Both the position numbers and the translations under genes were made by a program. DNA of 64,000 bases from JABSSA01 sp039984715 (lineage in GTDB: Bacteria; Pseudomonadota; Alphaproteobacteria; Rhodobacterales; Rhodobacteraceae), in assembly GCA_039984715.1 (NCBI GenBank), contig JBDWUA010000021.1, positions 1-64,000 on the forward strand. Reading direction: 5' to 3'. Below are positions 44,364 through 53,468 of the stretch, in pieces. Each line of letters opens with the position of its first letter. Position 1 is the stretch's first letter. The notes under the pieces are model-generated. The model searched no databases, was not told the DNA's origin, and worked only from the letters and a program-made list of their open reading frames with translations.

Positions 44364-45308
44364 ATGACTGCGTCCTTACCAACACCTCAAAACCCTCTGA
44401 AAATTGGCACCCGCGGCTCTCCGCTTGCCCTTGCTCAGGCGTATGAAACACGCTCTCGATTGGCCCAAGCCTTTGATTTGACAGAAGATGCATTCCAAAT
44501 TGCAGTCATCAAAGTGACAGGTGACCTCATCCAAGACCGCCCCTTGAAAGAGATCGGTGGTAAAGGATTGTTTACCAAGGAAATCGAAGAAGATTTGCTG
44601 TCCGGTGAAATCGACATCGCCGTGCATTCAACCAAGGATATGCCAACCGTTCAGCCGGACGGCCTTATCCTTGATACATTCTTGCCCCGCGAAGACGAAC
44701 GCGACGCATTTATTTCGCCACATCTCGAACGCTTGCAAGACCTCAGACAAGGCGCGGTGGTTGGCACATCCAGCCTGCGTCGACGCGCGCAGCTGTTGCA
44801 CAAACGGCCCGATCTGAATGTCGTCGAATTCCGCGGCAACGTGCAAACGCGCCTCAAAAAGCTCGCCGATGGGGTTGCCGAATGTACCTTCCTTGCCTGT
44901 GCAGGGCTGAAACGTCTGGACATGGCCAATGTCCCAGCCACACCCATTTCGCCAGACGATATGTTGCCCGCAGTGGCACAGGGCGCGATTGGCATTGAGC
45001 GGCGCATTGACGATGAAAACACCGCTCAGATGCTTGCAGCTATCCATGACACGGAAACAGGCCAACGGCTTGCCGCAGAACGCGCATTCCTGTTCACATT
45101 GGATGGGTCGTGCGAAACACCCATCGCTGGCCTTGCCACCCTGTCCAATGGCACTCTGACGATACAAGGCGAGGTCTTGCGCCCTGATGGCAGTCAGGCC
45201 CTCACAGGCACGCGATCAGGACTTGTGTCAGACGGCGCCGACATGGGCAGGGATTTGGCGCGCGAATTGCTGGCCAAGGCAGGCCCCGGCTTTTTTGACT
45301 GGCACTGA
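44364..45308 (+). CDS. hemC: Hydroxymethylbilane synthase (porphobilinogen deaminase)
   Basis: A 314-residue HemC that polymerises four porphobilinogens into hydroxymethylbilane. Visible: IGTRGSPLALAQA at the N-terminus, HSTKDMP, VGTSSLRRRAQL, FRGNVQTRL and LDGSCETPIAG, whose Cys carries the dipyrromethane cofactor. The ATG at 44364 gives the family start; the ribosome-binding site is weak. Divergent from hemE and followed after 65 bp by a desaturase. Confidence 0.96.
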   Translation: MTASLPTPQNPLKIGTRGSPLALAQAYETRSRLAQAFDLTEDAFQIAVIKVTGDLIQDRPLKEIGGKGLFTKEIEEDLLSGEIDIAVHSTKDMPTVQPDGLILDTFLPREDERDAFISPHLERLQDLRQGAVVGTSSLRRRAQLLHKRPDLNVVEFRGNVQTRLKKLADGVAECTFLACAGLKRLDMANVPATPISPDDMLPAVAQGAIGIERRIDDENTAQMLAAIHDTETGQRLAAERAFLFTLDGSCETPIAGLATLSNGTLTIQGEVLRPDGSQALTGTRSGLVSDGADMGRDLARELLAKAGPGFFDWH

Positions 45309-45373
45309 CACAGCGTTTTTCTTGACCTTTTGCCAAAGTGGTGGAACCGTTCTCCACGCAGGAGGACAGTCCC

Positions 45374-46318
45374 ATGACGCCCGGAAAAGCGTATCTGACC
45401 ACCGAAGACATTCGCCCGCTCGCCCAACGATCTGATCTGGCTGGCGCACTGCTTTTGATCCATTGCTACGGTGTAATTGCCTTGGCCGTCGCACTTTTTG
45501 CACTGTGGCCAAATGCAATCACCTTCTTACTGGCCGTTATGCTTATCGGCTCGCGCCAATTAGGATTGGCAATCCTGATGCACGAAGCCGCCCATAACGC
45601 ATTGTTCAAATCCCGACATCTGAATGAAAATTTGGGCGAATGGCTGTGCGGGCGTCCGATCCTTGCCGAATTGGCAGCCTACCGTCACTATCACCTGACC
45701 CACCACCGCTTCACGCAATCAGACAAAGACCCCGACTTGTCGCTGTCGTCAAAATTCCCGACAACGCGGGCCTCTTTGCGCCGCAAGTTCCTGCGCGATC
45801 TGACAGGGCAGACGGGCGTAAAACAATTGCTGTCACAGATCATCATGTCTGTGCGGCTAGCTGGTGATGCCGATGCTCTGGACGCTGCCAAAGCAGACGC
45901 CGCCCAAGCGTTCAAAGGGTTGGAGTTCTGGAAATCCTTGCCGATCTTTCTGGGCATCCCAATCGTCATGTCGCTGGTGGGATCATGGTGGTGGGGTCTG
46001 GCGTTCTGGCTTCTGCCCTACTTAACTTGGTTTCAATTTGTTCTGCGCATTCGCAATATCGCGGAACATGGCGCCACTGAACAATCCGACGATCCATTTC
46101 GCAATGTGCGCACAACTCTTGCCAGTCCAATCATGCGCATTTTCGTGGCACCATATTGGGTCAACTACCATCTGGAACATCATATGGTGATGCATGTTCC
46201 GTGCTGGAAACTGCCCCGTTTACACAAAGCGTTGGTTGCCAAAGGGTACGAGGGCGACATGAACATCGCCGCCGGATACGGGCAAGCATTGTCCGAAGCA
46301 GGATGGAACCGCACATAG
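45374..46318 (+). CDS. Fatty acid desaturase family protein
   Basis: A 314-residue membrane di-iron protein with three histidine boxes: HEAAH, HYHLTHHRF and HLEHHMVMHVP, plus four or so membrane helices. Such enzymes introduce double bonds or hydroxyls into acyl chains or other lipids. GCAGGAGGACA before the ATG at 45374 sets the start. Downstream of hemC in the same direction, perhaps co-transcribed. Acyl or carotenoid-type substrates cannot be told apart here. Confidence 0.88.
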   Translation: MTPGKAYLTTEDIRPLAQRSDLAGALLLIHCYGVIALAVALFALWPNAITFLLAVMLIGSRQLGLAILMHEAAHNALFKSRHLNENLGEWLCGRPILAELAAYRHYHLTHHRFTQSDKDPDLSLSSKFPTTRASLRRKFLRDLTGQTGVKQLLSQIIMSVRLAGDADALDAAKADAAQAFKGLEFWKSLPIFLGIPIVMSLVGSWWWGLAFWLLPYLTWFQFVLRIRNIAEHGATEQSDDPFRNVRTTLASPIMRIFVAPYWVNYHLEHHMVMHVPCWKLPRLHKALVAKGYEGDMNIAAGYGQALSEAGWNRT

Positions 46319-46502
46319 CAGTCTGGTCTACAATACACTTGCGTAAACTGGTCGTCCTTCACGTAATTCTAAGCGCCAACTTGAAAAACACAGCGACATC
46401 GCGCGATTGGCACTTTCTCGCAACGCATCAACAGGCGCATCGCAAGGGTTGGTGGGTGGGCGTCTTTGCCAAAGGCAAACAGACCCACACATAAACCCTA
46501 AT

Positions 46503-47396
46503 TCAAACCCATTTTGCCAAAGGCGGTAAGCTCATCAAAACCGCGTTCGCATCATGCCCGGTTTCCAGCCCAAACTTGGTTCCACGGTCGTAAACAAGGT
46601 TGTATTCCGCATACAAACCGCGATGCACAAGCTGTGCGTCTTTGTCATTGTCTGACCAGTCTTGCACTCGACGCTTTTCAACCAACGGCACATAGGCCGG
46701 TAGAAACGCCCGTCCAATATCTTGCGTCAATTGAAAATCAGCATCCCAGTCGCCCGTACAGTGATCATCCATAAAGATTCCACCAACTCCACGTGCCCGC
46801 TTGCGATGAGGAATGTAGAAATAGGTGTCCGCCCATTCCTTCAACTTTGGATAAAGTTCTGTCCCGTGTGGATCCAGATGCGCCTGTTGTTGTGCATGGA
46901 AATGCGCCGTATCCTCGTCATACTCGATACACGGGTTCAAATCTGACCCACCTCCAAACCACCATGCGTGCGGCGTCCAAAACATCCGAGTGTTCATGTG
47001 TACAGCCGGGGCATGTGGGTTTTGCATATGCGCAACAAGCGATATGCCCGACGCCCAAAACCTCGGGTCATCTTTCATCCCGGGCAGTCCCTTGCGCGCC
47101 ATCATCGCCGCCTGAGCACGCTCGCCCAACGTGCCAAACACAGTCGAGATGTTGACGCCTACTTTTTCAAAAACACGCCCGCCTCTCATCACGCTCATTA
47201 ACCCACCGCCAGCATCTGACCCATCATCAGAAGACCGTTTGGTTTCGCTGACATCAAACGCACCAACCGCCTGATCAGACATCGGCCCCTGATTGTGATT
47301 GGCTTCCAAGGTCTCAAACGCGGTAACAATGTCGTCTCGCAGCTGGCGAAACCACGCGCTCGCTTGCGTTTTTTGAACGTCAAAATCGTCGGTCAT
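46503..47396 (-). CDS. hemF: Oxygen-dependent coproporphyrinogen III oxidase
   Basis: A 297-residue HemF that oxidatively decarboxylates coproporphyrinogen III to protoporphyrinogen IX using O2. Visible: GGGLMSVMRGGRVFEKVGVN, the conserved HMNTRMF and WWFGGGSDLNP, and ARGVGGIFMDD, ending AEYNLVYDRGTKFGL..G. Leftward, convergent with the desaturase gene. With hemE and hemC nearby, three haem-pathway steps are clustered. HemF indicates an aerobic route. Confidence 0.96.
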   Translation of the reverse strand: MTDDFDVQKTQASAWFRQLRDDIVTAFETLEANHNQGPMSDQAVGAFDVSETKRSSDDGSDAGGGLMSVMRGGRVFEKVGVNISTVFGTLGERAQAAMMARKGLPGMKDDPRFWASGISLVAHMQNPHAPAVHMNTRMFWTPHAWWFGGGSDLNPCIEYDEDTAHFHAQQQAHLDPHGTELYPKLKEWADTYFYIPHRKRARGVGGIFMDDHCTGDWDADFQLTQDIGRAFLPAYVPLVEKRRVQDWSDNDKDAQLVHRGLYAEYNLVYDRGTKFGLETGHDANAVLMSLPPLAKWV

Positions 47397-47455
47397 TGTG
47401 GGTGGTCCTTCAAGATCAGCACATATCCGGCAAACTACCGCGACAAGCGCGCAAG

Positions 47456-48256
47456 CTAATGCGCCGGTGACGCGACAGGGTCCAGCAAGCTACGCCCCCC
47501 ATCAACGGTCAAAATTTCCCCGGTCACAAACCCAGACCCATCCGATGCCAAGAACTGCACTGCGTCCACCAATTCGGTTGGGCTGGCAATGCGTTGCATC
47601 GGCGTTTGATTTTCGATCTCTTCACGCCATTTCGGGTTGTCGTCCAATCGAGATTGCAAAGACGCTGACATAACGGACCCAAACGCCACGGCATTCACTC
47701 GGATGCGATGTGGCGCCAAGGCCAACGACATGCCACGCGTCATTTGTTCAAGACCAGCGGACGCGATTGAAAATGCCAATAACTCTGGCCGCGTCGCGCG
47801 GGCGGAAATCGAGCTTAGATTGACAATTGCGCCTGCAGGACCTTCATCGCTGTCCTTGGATTGCTTTATCATCCGTTTCGCAACCTGCTGCGACAGCCGC
47901 ATCGCCGTCATCAGGTTTTGCTCCAGCAGCAACTCAACCGACTTGTCCTCCGGGTCCAATGCGTCGGTTTCGACAACCTGCCGCGATGCGTTCACCAGAA
48001 TATCCACCTGATCAAATGCATCAATCGTCGCGGAAATAAGGTTCGCAATTGTCAGGCGTTGCCGCAAATCGCCCGCGAAATATCGGATGTTTCCTTCATC
48101 CGTTACTTCACCCAATTCTTCGACTAATTTGGCTTCGTCCATGTCAGCACACATGACGTTGGCGCCATTGTCCGCAAAGTGGCGGGCGATCGCCAAACCA
48201 ATTCCATTTGCCGCCCCAGTTACAATGGCGGTTTTTCCAGAAATCGAAAAAGACAT
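47456..48256 (-). CDS. Short-chain dehydrogenase/reductase-like protein lacking catalytic Tyr/Lys
   Basis: A 266-residue SDR fold: TGAANGIGLAIA for nucleotide binding, DILVNAS in place of NAG, NLSSISAR with the catalytic-type Ser, and a C-terminal LTVDGGRSLLDP. Where the family has YxxxK the sequence is FSIAS (Phe162, Ser166), so the proton-donating Tyr and Lys are both gone. Probably unable to do standard carbonyl reduction; it may bind a nucleotide in a regulatory role. One base separates its start from the RsmC-like gene stop, so the three genes clpS, rsmC-like and this form one unit. Confidence 0.85.
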   Translation of the reverse strand: MSFSISGKTAIVTGAANGIGLAIARHFADNGANVMCADMDEAKLVEELGEVTDEGNIRYFAGDLRQRLTIANLISATIDAFDQVDILVNASRQVVETDALDPEDKSVELLLEQNLMTAMRLSQQVAKRMIKQSKDSDEGPAGAIVNLSSISARATRPELLAFSIASAGLEQMTRGMSLALAPHRIRVNAVAFGSVMSASLQSRLDDNPKWREEIENQTPMQRIASPTELVDAVQFLASDGSGFVTGEILTVDGGRSLLDPVASPAH

Positions 48257-48257
48257 A

Positions 48258-49232
48258 TCAGCGTCTCCGTTTAGGCCGTTCAGCGCAGATCAGTTTGAAC
48301 CTTTGATTGCCGCCAAGATCAATCACTTTAACAAACAACGATGCAATTGTGTCTTCATAAGGCAAGTGACGATTGGCAACCATCCACAGCTTGCCTGTCG
48401 GTTTCATATTGCGTGCCGCGGATTGGATGAATGCCTGACCCAAACCGGGATCACCGGCTTTCCCGCGATGAAACGGCGGGTTCATGACCACGGCGTCCAT
48501 CAATACAGGCGTCTCCCAACGCGTCGCATCCGCCCAGTGAAACCGCACGCGTGGATCGGTGATGTTATGTTCGGCACATTGCAGCGCCAAATGATGCGCT
48601 TCGACCAGATGCAGGCTTTCAACGGCTTCGCGCACCAACACATGTGCAGACAGAAACCCCCATCCCGCCCCAAAATCCAAAACATGGCCTTTTAAATTCT
48701 CTGGCAATGCATCAGCCAGCAATGCCGATCCTTCATCGACGCCATCCGCCGAAAACACACCCGGCGCGGTCCAGAACCCGCCATCCGTCAGGGCCGGGCC
48801 CACCAGCCAATCGTCAAATACAGCGTCAGGTCCGACGGAAAACCAAAACAGCTTTCCATGTGCTTTTGAGATAACACCAGACACATCCACGCGCGCGCGC
48901 ACAGCTTTCAGGACGGAATCAATCCCATCCCCCTTCTGGCCATCGACAACCAAGATCCCGCTGGTCGATTGTGCTGCGCGCGCAATCAGATTGTAGGCTT
49001 CTTTCTTGGCGCGTGGCACACACACAATCGCGCCGTCTGCGGTTCCGTCCTCTTCTGGGCTGGTTGGATAGCCCATGTTTTGGAAATGATCGTGATCCGG
49101 GCGAAACGGTTGAACGACTCGCGCATTCGGAACGGCGTTCAAATCCGACTCAGCATTTGGATGAAAAACAATGTTGCTTTCGGGCAGGACCAAACCCGCC
49201 TCGATCGCCACAGCAAGGCGCGTTCCAATCAC
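48258..49232 (-). CDS. rsmC: Class I methyltransferase, RsmC-like
   Basis: A 324-residue protein with a degenerate N-terminal half and a C-terminal methyltransferase domain: SAM-binding VLDFGAGWGFLSA (about 185) and catalytic-loop MNPPFHRG (about 240), as in RsmC, which methylates G1207 of 16S rRNA. The start is GTG, four bases after the clpS stop. In an operon with clpS and an SDR-like gene. The symbol rests on domain layout; RlmG is a related alternative. Confidence 0.8.
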   Translation of the reverse strand: MIGTRLAVAIEAGLVLPESNIVFHPNAESDLNAVPNARVVQPFRPDHDHFQNMGYPTSPEEDGTADGAIVCVPRAKKEAYNLIARAAQSTSGILVVDGQKGDGIDSVLKAVRARVDVSGVISKAHGKLFWFSVGPDAVFDDWLVGPALTDGGFWTAPGVFSADGVDEGSALLADALPENLKGHVLDFGAGWGFLSAHVLVREAVESLHLVEAHHLALQCAEHNITDPRVRFHWADATRWETPVLMDAVVMNPPFHRGKAGDPGLGQAFIQSAARNMKPTGKLWMVANRHLPYEDTIASLFVKVIDLGGNQRFKLICAERPKRRR

Positions 49233-49236
49233 GTGA

Positions 49237-49578
49237 TCAGTCTTCTTTTTCCATAGTGCATTGCAGCGGATGCTGGTGGCGGCGCGAATAATCCATCACC
49301 TGTGCAACCTTCGTTTCAGCAATCTCGTGGCTGAAAACACCGACGACTGCCAACCCTTTTTTGTGAACAGTCAACATGATTTCAAATGCTTGCGCGTGAT
49401 TCAAGCCAAAGAACCGTTCTAACACATGCACCACAAATTCCATCGGCGTGAAATCATCGTTCAGCAACATGACTTTATAAAGCGGCGGGCGCTTTGTCTT
49501 GGGTTTGACGTCAGTCACGACATCCGTATCGGAGTCGTCTGCATCATTCCCTGCCATGATTTCCGGAATCCGGATCAT
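49237..49578 (-). CDS. clpS: ATP-dependent Clp protease adaptor ClpS
   Basis: A 113-residue ClpS, which delivers N-degron substrates to ClpAP. Visible: [22 protein letters not shown] with the NDD-T substrate pocket, [18 protein letters not shown] and EIAETKV. The ATG at 49578 is chosen over ATGs further up because GAGG lies 8 bases upstream; a second start at 49557 is possible. Divergent from the HAD hydrolase gene, 85 bp apart. Confidence 0.95.
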   Translation of the reverse strand: MIRIPEIMAGNDADDSDTDVVTDVKPKTKRPPLYKVMLLNDDFTPMEFVVHVLERFFGLNHAQAFEIMLTVHKKGLAVVGVFSHEIAETKVAQVMDYSRRHQHPLQCTMEKED

Positions 49579-49663
49579 TCCAAACCTCGTCCGAAGACTG
49601 TTTAAGTGTCCACTGTTAAGATGCTCTATATAACGCATCGCATCGCTTAGAAAAGGGGCTGTC

Positions 49664-50362
49664 ATGCCACAACACATTTCTGCCATTGCTTTTGATGCTG
49701 ATGACACCCTGTGGCACAATGAACGCTTCTTCCGATTCACCCAAGCCCGCTTTGCCGATCTTTTGTCGCCATTTGTTGATGGGGTCGATCTTGATGCGCG
49801 CTTGCTGGCCGCAGAGCGTCGGAATTTGGGCCGCTATGGTTTCGGGATAAAGGGATTTGTCCTGTCCATGATCGAAACCGCCCTAGAAGTGACTGGAAAT
49901 GACGTTCCGGGATCGGTGATCTCTGAACTGATCGCAGCGGGCCAGGACATGTTGCAACACCCCATTGAATTGTTACCCCATGCAAAAGACGCAGTTGCCG
50001 CTGCATGTGCGCATGGGCCTGTGCTGCTGATCACCAAGGGTGATTTGTTGGATCAGGAACGCAAGCTTGCGCAATCGGGCCTTGGTGATCTGTTTGATGC
50101 CGTTGAAATCGTTTCTGACAAGCAACCTCAAACCTATAGCCGGATATTTTCAAACTTTGCCGGAGCTGAACATGGCATGATGATCGGCAATTCGATGAAG
50201 TCTGATGTCCGCCCTATGATAGATGCCGGGGGCTGGGGCGTTTATGTACCTCATGACCTGCAATGGGATATTGAACACGCCGAACCGCCAAATGATCATA
50301 CGCGGTATCGCGAAATTACAGACCTTGGTGAATTGCCTGAGTTGCTAGACAGAATCCGTTAA
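49664..50362 (+). CDS. HAD-superfamily hydrolase
   Basis: A 232-residue haloacid-dehalogenase-type phosphatase: motif I FDADDTLW (nucleophile Asp11, Asp13), motif II LLITKGD (about 125), motif [13 protein letters not shown]. The substrate is probably a small phosphate ester. Single gene ahead of the DacF-like carboxypeptidase; no operon partner. Confidence 0.88.
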   Translation: MPQHISAIAFDADDTLWHNERFFRFTQARFADLLSPFVDGVDLDARLLAAERRNLGRYGFGIKGFVLSMIETALEVTGNDVPGSVISELIAAGQDMLQHPIELLPHAKDAVAAACAHGPVLLITKGDLLDQERKLAQSGLGDLFDAVEIVSDKQPQTYSRIFSNFAGAEHGMMIGNSMKSDVRPMIDAGGWGVYVPHDLQWDIEHAEPPNDHTRYREITDLGELPELLDRIR

Positions 50363-50568
50363 TGCCACATTTCCGCCACAATTGCCTATATGGCGCACCG
50401 CCGCTTCATGACCACAACATGTTGAACAACACCAACGCGTAATAAGCGAAATTCCCTCGCCGCCAAGGGTTTATCGAACGAAGTAAACGTGCTAGCGTCT
50501 GGCGAATAACAATAACGGCCAGCACCGCATAAGACGGGCAGCCAGAGGCAAATATAGGCAGGTTCATC

Positions 50569-51993
50569 GTGAAGGTTCGGCAATCTCAGCCGGCCCGCTT
50601 GGGGCTATTAATACTAACAGCAATCTGGCTGCTTGTTCTTGTACCGTTTTCGGTCAAGGCGGCACCTTATGCTGCATATGTGATGGACGCGCGAACAGGC
50701 GAAGTCCTGCATTCGCGGAACGCGGAAACGCGGCTTCATCCAGCATCTTTGACCAAAATGATGACGCTTTATGTTGTCTTCGAGGCTGTAGAAAAGGGCG
50801 AAATATCCCTTGATACAATGATCAAGGTTTCGAAAAAGGCGGCGTCAGAGCCGCCGTCGAAACTTGGGTTGTGGGCGGGTCAGCGCATCAAGCTGCGCTA
50901 TCTCGTGCGCGCATCGGCGGTCAAATCTGCAAATGACGCGGCAACAGCAATGGCCGAGGCGATTTCAGGATCCGAAGCCGCCTTTGCACGTCGCATGAAC
51001 CGAACGGCAAAAGCGTTGGGTATGACGCGGACAACGTTCAAGAACGCGCACGGATTGACAGAAAGCGGGCACATGTCAACGGCACGCGACATGTCGATCC
51101 TTGGACGTCACGTGCTGTATGATTATCCGCAATATTATAATCTGTTCTCACGGCGTTCCACAAATGCAGGTGTTCGCGAAGTGGCCAACACCAACCGTCG
51201 CCTTTTGGCCGCCTATCGCGGAGCTGACGGCATCAAAACTGGGTATACGCGGGCGGCAGGATTTAATCTGGTCGCCTCTGCTGAACGCGGACAAGAGCGG
51301 GTCATTGCAACGGTGTTTGGTGGAAAATCATCTGCTTCGCGCAATGCCAAAGTCGCCGAACTGCTTGATCTAGGCTTCCGTCGCGCCCCAAGCCGCGCGA
51401 AAGTAACCAAGCCAAAAGCCCCGGTTTATTCCGGCAATGTTGGCAATGGCGGAAAGATCATTCGCACAAGCGGCGTTCTCAAAAAATCGCCACGTCCTGT
51501 TCTGCGCCCAAGTGCCAAAACAGATGTGTTGGTCGCGGCATTGGACAAACCCAACACAGAAGCGACCTCAAGCGTGGACGCATTGGATATCAAAACGGCT
51601 TTGATAGAAGCGCAGGCAAACACGCCTCCGGTAAAGATACCCACAATCGAAGCGGTTCCGCGCCCCGTTGCAAGACCGACAGAAAAAATCGTTCTGGCAC
51701 GGGTCACACCAGATCCCGAACCCGAAGTTGTCACGCGCCTTTCCACATCGGGCGGTCGCCATTGGGGCATCAATGTGGGCCGCTTTCCCAGCCGTTTCAA
51801 GGCAGAGACAGTCTTGCTGCGAACAGCCTTGATCGAAATGTCGTCCTTGGATGGAAGCCAACGCAAGGTCGTGAAAAATCCACGTGGGTTTGATGCCAAT
51901 TTCATTGGAATGACCCGTGAAGGTGCGGATTTGGCATGTCGGCGATTGCAGGCACGCAATATGACTTGTGTGGCGACCGGCCCAGGCACCTGA
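50569..51993 (+). CDS. D-alanyl-D-alanine carboxypeptidase with C-terminal SPOR domain
   Basis: A 474-residue penicillin-binding protein, class C type: signal peptide (about 1-31), SxxK at Ser60-Lys63 (ASLTK), SxN at 120-122 (SAN), KTG at 223-225. It trims pentapeptides in peptidoglycan. A Pro/Ala-rich linker (about 260-390) precedes a SPOR-type domain near 395-472 (WGINVGRFPSRFKAETVL) that binds denuded glycan at the division site. The start is GTG, with AGG upstream. Expected periplasmic, membrane-attached. Related to DacA/DacF-type enzymes, so no symbol is given. Confidence 0.93.
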   Translation: MKVRQSQPARLGLLILTAIWLLVLVPFSVKAAPYAAYVMDARTGEVLHSRNAETRLHPASLTKMMTLYVVFEAVEKGEISLDTMIKVSKKAASEPPSKLGLWAGQRIKLRYLVRASAVKSANDAATAMAEAISGSEAAFARRMNRTAKALGMTRTTFKNAHGLTESGHMSTARDMSILGRHVLYDYPQYYNLFSRRSTNAGVREVANTNRRLLAAYRGADGIKTGYTRAAGFNLVASAERGQERVIATVFGGKSSASRNAKVAELLDLGFRRAPSRAKVTKPKAPVYSGNVGNGGKIIRTSGVLKKSPRPVLRPSAKTDVLVAALDKPNTEATSSVDALDIKTALIEAQANTPPVKIPTIEAVPRPVARPTEKIVLARVTPDPEPEVVTRLSTSGGRHWGINVGRFPSRFKAETVLLRTALIEMSSLDGSQRKVVKNPRGFDANFIGMTREGADLACRRLQARNMTCVATGPGT

Positions 51994-52006
51994 ACTGAAA
52001 ATGGGT

Positions 52007-52034
52007 TTGGGCGATCGTTCTATCGGTCGCCCAA
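52007..52034. terminator. Stem-loop after the carboxypeptidase gene
   Basis: TTGGGCGATCG and CGGTCGCCCAA form an 11-bp stem with one G-T pair and a six-base loop. No T-run follows, so termination strength is unclear. Confidence 0.5.
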
Positions 52035-52153
52035 CACACATTCTGTACCGCCTATATGAATGTCGTATCGATATAACCAAGGCCAAAGCAGAAAACACCC
52101 TTGGCCATCCAGCCAAGAATATCCTGATTTAGCCAATCCAGCGATCAGACGGT

Positions 52154-53026
52154 TTATACTGCGGCTTTCTTAATCCAGTTCAGAAATGCTTTGACCGCTG
52201 CGCGATGCGGTCCCCCGCGTGTCAGCAAATGGTATCCCGTACCCGTCTCGCTGGATTCGTCCAACAGAATCAAACGACCTGCTGCCAAATCCGCCTCGAC
52301 GAAACACCGGGCCGTCACGATAACGCCCTGCCCGTCCCGCGCCCCATCCAGCATCAGGTTGCCGGGCACTTGAATCGATCCCCCCATACGGGCGGGATCA
52401 ATGCCTTTGGCCAACAACCATCGGCTGGCTTCACTGACCCCTAGTTCATGCAACCACGGCAGCCCGACAACATGATCCGGCGTGATATCTTTGATCCCAC
52501 TCAGCAGGGACGGCGCAGCGACAACAACAATCGTCGTTGCAACGAGCATTTCGCCCTCTAACGATGGAAACGGCGACGTGCCATATCGGATCGACACATC
52601 GATGCCCCCGGCCTCCAACGTCACAACATCAGGGGTAGGCGCAATCAACAGATCAATTTCAGGGTGCTTATGTCGAAAATCGGCAAGACGCGGCATCAAC
52701 CAAGCTGATGCAAAACTGGGGGTGGTGGTCAAATGCAAAGGACGTGCAGCTTCGGCCCCAGTTATTTGGCGGACAGTTTGCACGATGTCCTCAAAGCTGT
52801 TTAAGGCAGCGTTCGCCAGCAATTCGCCCTCAGCCGTAAAGACCAACGCGCGTCCACTTCTATTGAATAACGGTATACCCAAATGCGTTTCCAGCCCCCG
52901 CAATTGCTGTGAAATCGCCGCATGAGACACGTTCAAACGCGCGCCAGCTTGCGCCACATTGCCGGTATCTGCATATGCTGCCAATGCGCGGATCATGCCA
53001 AGCGGGGGAAGGTTTCGCCAATCCAT
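52154..53026 (-). CDS. LysR-family transcriptional regulator
   Basis: A 290-residue LysR protein: HTH at about 8-67 (NVSHAAISQQLRGLE) and an effector domain from about 92 to 290 of GcvA type (TTTPSFASAWLMPRL). Divergent from two very small genes at 53125 and 53255, which may be its target. No other partner nearby. Effector unknown. Confidence 0.9.
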   Translation of the reverse strand: MDWRNLPPLGMIRALAAYADTGNVAQAGARLNVSHAAISQQLRGLETHLGIPLFNRSGRALVFTAEGELLANAALNSFEDIVQTVRQITGAEAARPLHLTTTPSFASAWLMPRLADFRHKHPEIDLLIAPTPDVVTLEAGGIDVSIRYGTSPFPSLEGEMLVATTIVVVAAPSLLSGIKDITPDHVVGLPWLHELGVSEASRWLLAKGIDPARMGGSIQVPGNLMLDGARDGQGVIVTARCFVEADLAAGRLILLDESSETGTGYHLLTRGGPHRAAVKAFLNWIKKAAV

Positions 53027-53124
53027 ATGTTAGCCTTACTTACATGTAAGAAGTTTTCCTGAGTGGATTTTGAATGCGTTTCAGAGGAAAAGAAAGGGAG
53101 ATTTCCCAAACGAAGGAGCGCGAC

Positions 53125-53262
53125 ATGTTGAGAATTCTATCAGATACCCTTCAGATTGCATCCATGCGCAACGAACGGCGCAATGTGCACCGGCAAAATT
53201 GGTCGGCCCCGGATTATTGGCGCGACACGCCACGCAAAGAGCGTCGCGATCGCCATGATTGA
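53125..53262 (+). CDS. Small basic protein, 45 aa
   Basis: Begins MLRILSDTLQIASMRNERR and ends with an Arg/Asp-rich tail; a GAAGGAGCG ribosome-binding site lies 8 bases before the ATG. Divergent from a LysR gene. Its 3' end overlaps the start of a second small ORF by 8 bp, indicating coupled translation. Small, strongly basic proteins of this kind occur beside LysR genes in roseobacters. Function unknown. Confidence 0.6.
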   Translation: MLRILSDTLQIASMRNERRNVHRQNWSAPDYWRDTPRKERRDRHD

Positions 53263-53359
53263 TCCAATCGTTTATCAACCCGAGGTGTACCGCAAAACCG
53301 CAGAACCATTACATTGGCCTTGGGTCAAAGGGCGCTGGAGCGGCAAGCGCCGTCGCTAA
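53255..53359 (+). CDS. Small basic protein, 34 aa
   Basis: Begins MIDPIVYQPEVYRKTAEPLH and ends in a Lys/Arg-rich GRWSGKRRR. The start overlaps the previous ORF, and a perfect bidirectional terminator follows immediately. No separate ribosome-binding site beyond GCGAT; translation may be coupled. A coding call is supported by the terminator and the ORF overlap only. Confidence 0.5.
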   Translation: MIDPIVYQPEVYRKTAEPLHWPWVKGRWSGKRRR

Positions 53360-53363
53360 ACAA

Positions 53364-53389
53364 AAAAGACGGGTCTAGACCCGTCTTTT
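53364..53389. terminator. Bidirectional rho-independent terminator
   Basis: A perfect palindrome, AAAAGACGGGTCTAGACCCG then TCTTTT, with A- and T-runs at both ends, between the small ORFs (rightward) and the yejF-like gene (leftward). Confidence 0.9.
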
Positions 53390-53468
53390 CCAATCTTGAA
53401 ACGCGTTCCAATCAATAGACTGCCCGACGCACGCTAAAGCGTGACAAAGGAACAGTCGCACACAGCGT

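Noticed and set aside
46319..46502. Short frame downstream of the desaturase reading RDWHFLATHQQAH
   Set aside because: No start codon after the desaturase stop and too short; left as gap sequence.
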